A stretch of 5,143 nucleotides of DNA from assembly GCA_902797455.1 (NCBI GenBank), contig CADBTE010000050.1:1-5143 (forward strand). The letters are read 5' to 3'. A model generated the notes under the pieces. The model did not search any database. It saw only the letters and a list, made by a program, of their open reading frames with translations, and had not been told where the DNA came from. Position 1 is the stretch's first letter. The number at the start of each line of letters is the position of its first letter. This stretch comes from an uncultured Planctomycetota bacterium (lineage in GTDB: Bacteria; Planctomycetota; Planctomycetia; Pirellulales; Thermoguttaceae). Position numbers and translations under genes: made by a program. This document shows, piece after piece, positions 1 to 5,143 of this stretch.

Positions 1-2856
1 AAAGTCGCTGATCCGTCGGTCTTTGTCCGTTTCCCGCTTGTGGAAGATCCCGCCGATAAGCGTTTCGCCGATGGGACACTCAAAGATGTCGATCTTCTGG
101 TCTGGACCACCACTCCCTGGACCCTGCCGAGCAACCAGTTCGCCGCGGTTCACCCCGACCTGGACTACGCCGTGATTGAACTGGCCGATCCCAAAGCGAA
201 GGGAGACGAGCCGGCCCCGCGCAAGGTGATTGTCGCCGCCGCTCTGGCCGATACGGTCGCCGCCAAGGTCAAGATGAAGGCCCGCGTGCTGGCCACCTTC
301 CGGGGGAAAGACTTGGTCGGCCTGCGCTACATCCCGCCGTTTGACTGTTACTACAAGACCCTGGGCGATAAGACGGGAACGCTCAAAGACGGTTCGACCG
401 AGTATCTGGCCTGGCGTGTCGGCGCCGCCGACTTTGTCACGACCGAATCGGGGACCGGCCTGGTTCATGAGGCACCCGCCTTCGGTGAGGTCGACTTCGA
501 CTTCCTGGTCGCCGAGCAGGCCCGCTTCGCCGAAGGGCAAGGCCCCGAAATGATCTGCGCCGTCGCCCCCAACGGGACCTTCACCGACATCGTCCCCGAA
601 TACCAGGGCCGCTGGGTCAAACAGTGCGATAAAGAGATTATTCAAGAGCTTAAGGGCCGCGGTATTCTCTTCCTCCAAGAGCAGTACCCGCACGACTACC
701 CCTTCTGCTGGCGGGCATCGAACGATCCGCTGATTCAGTATCCCCGCAAGAGCTGGTTCATTCGGACCACCCGCTTTAAGGAGAAGATGCTCCAGAACAA
801 CGCGAAGATCGGCTGGATGCCGGAGCATATCCGCGACGGCCGCTTCGGGAACTTCCTGGCGGCGAACGTCGACTGGGCGCTGTCGCGCGAGCGCTTCTGG
901 GGAACGCCGCTTCCGATCTGGATCTGTGAAAAGACCGGCTATATGGAGGCGATCGGCAGTTACGACGAGCTTCTGGCCAAGCCGGGTGTCGACGGAACGC
1001 ACGTCTGGCAGAAGGCCCGCGATAAGGCGTGCCAAGAGGCCGGCGACAAATGGACCGACCGCGATGAGGAGCTCTGGGAACACCTGAAGGTTCACAAACC
1101 GTATATCGACGCGGTCGTCTACGACTCGCCCAAGGCGCCGGGGGCGAAGATGCGCCGCGTGCCGGAGGTTATCGACTGCTGGTTTGATTCCGGATCGATG
1201 CCGTTCGCCCAACTCGGTTATCCTCACAAGGCCGGCTCGGAGGAAGAGTTCAAGCGAAACTTCCCCGCCGATTTTATCTCTGAGGCGATCGACCAGACCC
1301 GCGGCTGGTTCTACTCGCAGCTGGCGATCAGTACGCTGCTCTTCGGCCAGACAACCCCCTTCCCGCACCCGTTCAAGAACTGTATCGTTCTTGGCCTGAT
1401 GCTCGGTGAAGACGGACAGAAAATGTCCAAGTCGCTGCGCAACTACCGTGAGCCGAAAGAGATCTTCGACAAATACGGCGCCGACGCCCTGCGATGGTAT
1501 TTCTACGCCAATCAAACCCCGTGGACCAGTATCCGCTACAGTGAGTCGGCGATTAAAGACTCGATGCCTGAGTTCCTCATTCGGCTGTGGAATGTCTGCT
1601 CGTTCTACGACGTCTACAGCAAGATTGACGGGTTCCTCCCCGAAAAGCTCATCGACGCCCAAACGATCACCGACGGCCAGCTGACAGCCGAGGCGCTTCG
1701 CGGTGCCAAGGGATATCGCCCGGTCCAGCAACGCGGGGAACTCGACCGCTGGATCATCTCGGAACTGAATTCCACCGTCAAGTTCGTCACCGAACGCCTC
1801 GACGCTTTCGACCACTTCACCGCCTGCGGCAAGATCAACGCGCTGGTCGATTCGCTGTCGAACTGGTACGTGCGCCGCAGCCGTGACCGGTTCTGGGCCA
1901 GCGGCCAGTCGGCGGAGAAGTTAGACGCCTACTGGACCTTGTACGAGGTCCTGCTCACCTGTTCGAAGCTGATCGCGCCATTCGTTCCGTTCATCGCCGA
2001 GCGGATCTACCTGGCTTTGACCGGCGGGTTCGGCTGCGCCGTGCGCGAGTCGGTCCACCTGTGCGGCTACCCGCTGGCCGAGGAGTCGCTGATCGACACG
2101 GTTCTGTCGCAGCGGATGGCCGCCGTGCGCGAAATCGTCTCGCTGGGACGCAACGCCCGGATGGGCGCCCGTCTGAAAGTTCGTCAGCCGCTGGCGGGAA
2201 TTGAGGTCGTCTTGGCCAATCCCGCCCAGAAACAGGAGCTCCTCGACCAAGTCGAGCTGATGAAAGAAGAGCTCAACGTTAAAGCCGTCGAGTTCATCGA
2301 CAGCGCTGAGCGCTACATCAGCTACAGCGTCGTTCCCGACTTCAAAAAACTCGGGCCGAAGCTCGGGCGCATGCTGCCGGCCGTCAAGGCGGCGCTCGGC
2401 AAGTCAGACGGCGCGGCCCTTCTGGCCGAAATGAACCGCGATGGGAAGATCACCCTCGATATCGACGGTACCCCTGTGGAGCTGTCGTCGGAAGAGGTTC
2501 AGATTCGTCTCACCGCGAAAGAGGGCTTTGCCGCCGCGCAGGGGTTGGTCGGCGTCGTTGTCCTGTCGACCGAACTGACCGACGAGCTTCTCATCGAAGG
2601 CCGTGCCCGCGAGCTGGTCCGGATGATCCAGGATCGCCGAAAGGAGCTTCAGTGCGAGTATACCGATCGTATCCGCGTCGGTATCGAAACCGCCTCGGCG
2701 GCCGTGCTGGAAGCTTACCGCGCCTTCGCCGAGACCATCCAGGCCGATACCCTGGCCGTCGAGACCCTTTGCGGGAAACTCGATGGTGTCGACGGCTGCG
2801 AAGGCAAAATCGACGGCGAGCCGGTGACGGTCTATGTGGCGATAGTGAAGAACTAA
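1..2856 (+). CDS. ileS: Isoleucyl-tRNA synthetase, 5'-truncated by the window edge
   Basis: Cytoplasmic class I synthetase that charges tRNA-Ile with isoleucine and hydrolyses mischarged valine. The frame is open from base 1, so the gene begins upstream and the GTG at 40 is only an internal valine codon. 951 residues are present; by comparison with known IleRS about 190-205 N-terminal residues, including the HIGH motif, are missing. Numbering from base 1: the CP1 editing domain has WTTTPWTLPSN at 35-45 and GTGLVHEAPAF from 151, with the editing His (156) and Asp (165) retained, so valine editing should work. Then come CWR (236-238), DCWFDSG (392-398), DQTRGWF (431-437), the ATP-binding KMSKS loop (474-478), and the anticodon-binding domain with LDRW (581-584) and NWYVRRSRDRFW (621-632). 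The C-terminus lacks the zinc finger of E. coli-type enzymes, which suggests the eukaryote-like (type 2) class. Both central zinc-knuckle sites have lost one Cys. The reading frame is intact. Confidence 0.97.
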   Translation, partial: KVADPSVFVRFPLVEDPADKRFADGTLKDVDLLVWTTTPWTLPSNQFAAVHPDLDYAVIELADPKAKGDEPAPRKVIVAAALADTVAAKVKMKARVLATFRGKDLVGLRYIPPFDCYYKTLGDKTGTLKDGSTEYLAWRVGAADFVTTESGTGLVHEAPAFGEVDFDFLVAEQARFAEGQGPEMICAVAPNGTFTDIVPEYQGRWVKQCDKEIIQELKGRGILFLQEQYPHDYPFCWRASNDPLIQYPRKSWFIRTTRFKEKMLQNNAKIGWMPEHIRDGRFGNFLAANVDWALSRERFWGTPLPIWICEKTGYMEAIGSYDELLAKPGVDGTHVWQKARDKACQEAGDKWTDRDEELWEHLKVHKPYIDAVVYDSPKAPGAKMRRVPEVIDCWFDSGSMPFAQLGYPHKAGSEEEFKRNFPADFISEAIDQTRGWFYSQLAISTLLFGQTTPFPHPFKNCIVLGLMLGEDGQKMSKSLRNYREPKEIFDKYGADALRWYFYANQTPWTSIRYSESAIKDSMPEFLIRLWNVCSFYDVYSKIDGFLPEKLIDAQTITDGQLTAEALRGAKGYRPVQQRGELDRWIISELNSTVKFVTERLDAFDHFTACGKINALVDSLSNWYVRRSRDRFWASGQSAEKLDAYWTLYEVLLTCSKLIAPFVPFIAERIYLALTGGFGCAVRESVHLCGYPLAEESLIDTVLSQRMAAVREIVSLGRNARMGARLKVRQPLAGIEVVLANPAQKQELLDQVELMKEELNVKAVEFIDSAERYISYSVVPDFKKLGPKLGRMLPAVKAALGKSDGAALLAEMNRDGKITLDIDGTPVELSSEEVQIRLTAKEGFAAAQGLVGVVVLSTELTDELLIEGRARELVRMIQDRRKELQCEYTDRIRVGIETASAAVLEAYRAFAETIQADTLAVETLCGKLDGVDGCEGKIDGEPVTVYVAIVKN

Positions 2857-2861
2857 GCCGC

Positions 2862-2867
2862 TATAAT
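2862..2867 (+). promoter_or_regulatory. Possible -10 element (TATAAT) upstream of purN
   Basis: A perfect TATAAT hexamer lies six bases after the ileS stop codon, in a locally AT-rich gap within GC-rich sequence. A transcript starting about 7 bases downstream would carry a leader of some 55 bases before purN. No convincing TTGACA-like -35 box sits 16-18 bases upstream, where the sequence is still the end of ileS, and there is no extended TG motif. It may be a chance match, and purN may simply be read through from ileS, since no terminator hairpin is seen between them. Confidence 0.25.
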
Positions 2868-2915
2868 AGGGAGTGGTCGTTCGTTTTATCAACTGGAAAT
2901 GAAACCGTAAAAACC

Positions 2916-2920
2916 AAGGA
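2916..2920 (+). promoter_or_regulatory. Ribosome binding site of purN
   Basis: AAGGA is followed by a 7-base spacer and then the ATG at 2928. This fixes the purN start. The open frame runs back into the end of ileS, but the translation upstream of 2928 is Arg-rich and has no family resemblance, whereas the protein from 2928 aligns with PurN within about ten residues. Confidence 0.7.
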
Positions 2921-2927
2921 ACAGGAT

Positions 2928-3569
2928 ATGTCTACCAGCGCGAAGAAGCCCCTCCCGATCGCGGTGCTGATCTCCGGAACGGGGCGGTCACTGAAGAATC
3001 TCATCGAGAAAATCCGGGCCGGAGAACTCGACGCGGAAATACGCCTCGTGATCGCCAGTACCGCCCGCGCCCACGGTCTTCAGTACGCCGAAATGGCGAA
3101 CATCCCGATTAAGGTTATCGAGCGTTCGTCGTTTGAGTCAGATGAGACGTTCAGCCGCGAGGTCTTTAAACACTGCACCGAAATGAAAGTTCGCTACGTC
3201 ATTATGGCGGGCTATCTCCGGCTGCTGACGATTCCCGAGGAATACGAGGGACGCGTTATCAATATTCATCCGTCGCTGATCCCGGCGTTCTGCGGGAAAG
3301 GGATGTATGGCCACCGTGTTCACGAAGAGGCGCTCAGATACGGCGTGAAGGTCAGCGGGTGTACCGTCCACTTCGTCAATAATCACTACGACGACGGACC
3401 GGTCATTTTGCAGAAGGTCGTCCCGGTCTTCTCGAGCGATACCCCGCAGACCCTCAACGACCGCGTTTTCTACGACGCCGAGTGCGTCGCCTACCCCGAG
3501 GCGATTCAGCTTCTGGCCGAGGAACGGGTTCATCTCAATGGCCGCAAGGTGATCATCGACGAGCAGTGA
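2928..3569 (+). CDS. purN: Phosphoribosylglycinamide formyltransferase (GAR transformylase)
   Basis: Transfers a formyl group from 10-formyltetrahydrofolate to glycinamide ribonucleotide, the third step of purine synthesis, in the cytoplasm. The protein has 213 residues, the usual PurN length. After a short polar N-terminus comes the beta strand IAVLISGTGRS (11-21), where the phosphate-binding loop sits. The active-site triad matches E. coli Asn106/His108/Asp144: INIHPSLIP gives Asn112 and His114, and YDDGPVILQ gives Asp155. All three are present, so the enzyme should be active. The segment FCGKGMYGHRVHEEAL (121-136) replaces the shorter proline-glycine loop of the E. coli enzyme; I associate this version with planctomycetes and some clostridia. 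Formate-dependent PurT is a different family, and the hydrolase PurU would carry an N-terminal ACT domain, absent here. The gene lies 71 bases after ileS and just before thiM; PurN feeds the pathway to aminoimidazole ribotide, the branch point to thiamine pyrimidine. Confidence 0.95.
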   Translation: MSTSAKKPLPIAVLISGTGRSLKNLIEKIRAGELDAEIRLVIASTARAHGLQYAEMANIPIKVIERSSFESDETFSREVFKHCTEMKVRYVIMAGYLRLLTIPEEYEGRVINIHPSLIPAFCGKGMYGHRVHEEALRYGVKVSGCTVHFVNNHYDDGPVILQKVVPVFSSDTPQTLNDRVFYDAECVAYPEAIQLLAEERVHLNGRKVIIDEQ

Positions 3570-3620
3570 TTCTCAGCAATATCTGAATATATGCGTGGTA
3601 ACCGGCGGCAGCGGCAAGAG

Positions 3621-4460
3621 ATGGATCTCCACTTAGGAACCTGCCTGGAGGCGGTGAGGCGGCGCCGTCCGCTCATTGTCTGTATCACCAATTTTGTCAC
3701 CGTCAACGATTGCGCCAACGCCCTTTTGGCCGTTGGCGCGTCGCCGGTGATGACCGATTCGCCCCAAGACGCGGGCGATCTTCTCTCGTGCGCCGACGGA
3801 CTTTATTTGAACATCGGCACCGTCACGGCCGAGAGTGCCGAGCTGATGGTTCACGCGGCGCGGTTGGCAAAACAACGCGAAATTCCCGTTCTTCTCGACC
3901 CGGTCGGCGCGGGGGCCTCGGAAATACGAACCAAGACCGCCGAGGAGCTTTTGATTTCAGGCAATATCGGTTTTCTTCGGGGAAATATCTCGGAAATCCG
4001 GGCGCTGACGGGGAAAAGCTCGACGATCCGCGGGGTCGATGTCGGCGCGGAAGACGACAAAGGCGCGATGTTTGACGCCAACAGCGCGCTGGCCGCCGAA
4101 TTGGCGAAAAGGTACTCGATCTGTGTGGGCGTCTCGGGGCCGGTCGATCGCGTGGCCTCGGGTCGGCGCCTTGTCCTGGTCGAAAACGGCGATCCCCTTC
4201 TCCCCCGTATCTGCGGAACCGGCTGTGTTCTTTCGGCGGTGAGCGCCGCGTTTGCCGCCGCGCCGCAAGACCCCTTCGAGGCGTTCACGGCGGCTTTTGC
4301 CCTTTGCGGCCTGGCGGGGGAAAGGGCCCGGGCACTTCTCGGGCCGTCCTGCGGCCCGGCGGCGATGCGCACGGCGTTTCTCGACTCGCTGTTTGCCATC
4401 CGCGGTGAAGATCTTGACCGCGGCGCGCGCTTGAGGCGTCAAGGAGCAGATAACCAATGA
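3621..4460 (+). CDS. thiM: Hydroxyethylthiazole kinase
   Basis: Phosphorylates 4-methyl-5-(2-hydroxyethyl)thiazole with ATP, a salvage step that supplies thiazole phosphate to ThiE. From the ATG at 3621 the protein has 279 residues, close to E. coli and B. subtilis ThiM. Visible motifs: CITNFVTVNDCANALLAVGA (21-40), the substrate-binding N-terminal segment; DPVGAGAS (93-100); RGNISEI (120-126); and GTGC (199-202) with the expected catalytic Cys202 in the ribokinase-fold anion hole. An in-frame ATG at 3591 would add ten residues (MRGNRRQRQE). I prefer 3621 because the distance to the ITN motif then matches B. subtilis ThiM almost exactly; neither start has a clear Shine-Dalgarno sequence, and an annotation pipeline may choose 3591. 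The stop overlaps the thiE start by ATGA, so the two are probably translationally coupled. No TPP riboswitch precedes the gene. Confidence 0.95.
   Translation: MDLHLGTCLEAVRRRRPLIVCITNFVTVNDCANALLAVGASPVMTDSPQDAGDLLSCADGLYLNIGTVTAESAELMVHAARLAKQREIPVLLDPVGAGASEIRTKTAEELLISGNIGFLRGNISEIRALTGKSSTIRGVDVGAEDDKGAMFDANSALAAELAKRYSICVGVSGPVDRVASGRRLVLVENGDPLLPRICGTGCVLSAVSAAFAAAPQDPFEAFTAAFALCGLAGERARALLGPSCGPAAMRTAFLDSLFAIRGEDLDRGARLRRQGADNQ
4441..4446 (+). promoter_or_regulatory. Ribosome binding site of thiE, inside thiM
   Basis: AAGGAG lies within the last codons of thiM, with a 10-base spacer to the thiE ATG at 4457. Together with the ATGA overlap it supports 4457 as the thiE start and suggests that ribosomes finishing thiM can restart on thiE. 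Confidence 0.65.
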
Positions 4461-5110
4461 TTGATCCGGCCGTTTTGCGTCTTTACGCCGTCACCTGCTC
4501 GGGAACCACCGACGCGCGCGCACTGGAGGCGGCCCTTGAAGGGGGCGCCACGGCGGTTCAGCTGCGCGAAAAAGAGCTTGGCGATGACGCGCTGCTGGAG
4601 AAAGCGCGTGAGTTTGCCGCGATTTGCGCGCGGTACCGAGTGCCGCTGATCATCAACGACCGGATCGATATCGCCCGGCGCTCGGGGGCCGCGGGGGTTC
4701 ACCTGGGCCAAGGTGATGGGCTGACCGCCGAAGCGCGCGGGGCGCTCGGGCCGGGGAAGATTTTGGGGATCTCGGTTCACACGGTTGACGAGGCGATGGA
4801 AGCGGCGCGTCTTGGGGCCGATTACCTCGGTATCGGCGCGGTCTTCCCAACCGCGACAAAAGCCGACGCCCAATCGGTCCCCCCGCGGCAGCTGCGATCG
4901 ATCACCGCCGCGGTTCCCCTGCCGGCGGTCGCTATCGGCGGTATTACCGAAGAGAACCTGCCGCGGCTGCGCGGCTGCGGCATCGCGGGGGTCGCCGTCG
5001 TCTCGGCGATTTTCCAGGCCGACGATATCACCGAGGCGGCCCGGCGCCTCCGCGCCGCGGCCGATGAGGTTTGCGCCCCCACACCGAAAAATTCGGGAGA
5101 GAGCCGATGA
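4457..5110 (+). CDS. thiE: Thiamine phosphate synthase
   Basis: Joins hydroxymethylpyrimidine pyrophosphate to thiazole phosphate, releasing pyrophosphate and giving thiamine monophosphate; a soluble TIM-barrel enzyme. The 217-residue length is typical. The characteristic motifs occur in order: QLREK (35-39), IIND (65-68) and GVHLGQGD (80-87), which hold pyrimidine pyrophosphate and Mg2+; ISVH (105-108); GIGAVFPTATKADA (125-138) with the TxTK loop that binds phosphate and thiazole; IGGI (160-163); and VVSAI (181-185) near the phosphate-binding end. All expected binding residues that I can place are present. The short regulator TenI is related but usually lacks this full set, so ThiE is favoured. 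The C-terminal tail (about 206-217) is polar and probably disordered. The gene overlaps thiM at its start and the next gene at its end by four bases each. Confidence 0.96.
   Translation: MIDPAVLRLYAVTCSGTTDARALEAALEGGATAVQLREKELGDDALLEKAREFAAICARYRVPLIINDRIDIARRSGAAGVHLGQGDGLTAEARGALGPGKILGISVHTVDEAMEAARLGADYLGIGAVFPTATKADAQSVPPRQLRSITAAVPLPAVAIGGITEENLPRLRGCGIAGVAVVSAIFQADDITEAARRLRAAADEVCAPTPKNSGESR
5096..5099 (+). promoter_or_regulatory. Ribosome binding site of the gene starting at 5107
   Basis: GGAG, within the purine run GGGAGAGAG, lies 7 bases before the ATG at 5107, inside the last codons of thiE. It supports a real start there. Confidence 0.55.
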
Positions 5111-5143
5111 GCAATAGGGCTGCGCCTTTCCGGGTGGTGGCGG
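5107..5143 (+). CDS. Start of a further gene, cut by the window end; possibly thiD
   Basis: An ATG overlaps the thiE stop by ATGA and is preceded by a good ribosome binding site. Only 12 complete codons are visible, reading MSNRAAPFRVVA, open to the window end. This is too short to identify. A short polar leader followed by a hydrophobic strand of the RVVA type is how hydroxymethylpyrimidine (phosphate) kinase ThiD commonly begins, just before its AGSDSGGGAG motif. ThiD often follows thiM and thiE and would supply the pyrimidine pyrophosphate that ThiE needs. That identity is inferred from context; another thiamine gene or an unrelated one remains possible. Confidence 0.5.
   Translation, partial: MSNRAAPFRVVA

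Noticed and set aside
40..42. GTG at 40 as the ileS start
   Set aside because: The frame is open to base 1 and the residues before it (VFVRFPL) match the conserved IleRS segment ahead of the editing domain, so the gene starts outside the window.
2404..2892. 162-codon open frame on the - strand over the end of ileS
   Set aside because: It is the antisense shadow of a well-supported gene; GC-rich codon use leaves few stops on the opposite strand. The translation has no recognisable motif.
2899..2910. Four-codon minigene ATG AAA CCG TAA ahead of purN
   Set aside because: It could be a leader peptide, but the purine run before it abuts the ATG with no proper spacing, and a four-codon match occurs easily by chance.
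2652..2927. N-terminal extension of purN into ileS
   Set aside because: The open frame continues upstream, but the translation is Arg-rich and not PurN-like, while the ATG at 2928 has a good ribosome binding site and fits family length.
3569..3587. Small inverted repeat after purN (ATT..CAG / CTGAAT)
   Set aside because: The stem is only six pairs, interrupted by a two-base bulge, AT-rich, and not followed by a T run, so it does not support a terminator.
3851..4873. Several 140-180-codon open frames on the - strand over thiM and thiE
   Set aside because: They overlap clear enzyme genes with intact catalytic motifs, overlap each other, and give low-complexity Arg/Ala/Pro-rich products typical of shadow frames.

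Overview
The window is a GC-rich (roughly 60% by eye), gene-dense bacterial chromosome segment with all genes on the + strand. It holds the 3' four-fifths or so of an isoleucyl-tRNA synthetase gene (ileS), a complete phosphoribosylglycinamide formyltransferase gene (purN), complete thiM and thiE, and the first 12 codons of another gene that overlaps the end of thiE. No mobile element, CRISPR array, RNA gene or phage-like sequence is visible. Everything recognisable is housekeeping or vitamin metabolism, and I see no undescribed system here.

The organism is most likely a planctomycete or a close relative. This rests on remembered family resemblance, not a search. The IleRS segments around its CWR and KMSKS motifs, and the PurN loop FCGKGMYG with the N-terminal SGTGRSLKNL motif, look like the versions I associate with Planctomycetota rather than those of Proteobacteria or Bacillus. 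ThiM looks closer to clostridial and Bacteroidetes-type proteins.

Layout: ileS (1-2856, 5' end outside the window); a 71-base gap with a TATAAT hexamer and the purN ribosome binding site; purN (2928-3569); a short AT-rich gap; thiM (best start 3621, longest possible start 3591, stop 4460); thiE (4457-5110), which overlaps thiM by ATGA; and a last start codon at 5107 that overlaps thiE by ATGA. The thi genes therefore look like a translationally coupled operon.

Functionally, ThiM phosphorylates the thiazole alcohol and ThiE joins the product to hydroxymethylpyrimidine pyrophosphate to make thiamine monophosphate. If the truncated last gene is thiD, which its few residues allow but do not prove, the cluster would hold both kinases and the coupling enzyme of thiamine salvage. 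PurN acts upstream of aminoimidazole ribotide, the precursor of the thiamine pyrimidine, so its place beside the thi genes makes metabolic sense but may be coincidence. ileS is unrelated in pathway.
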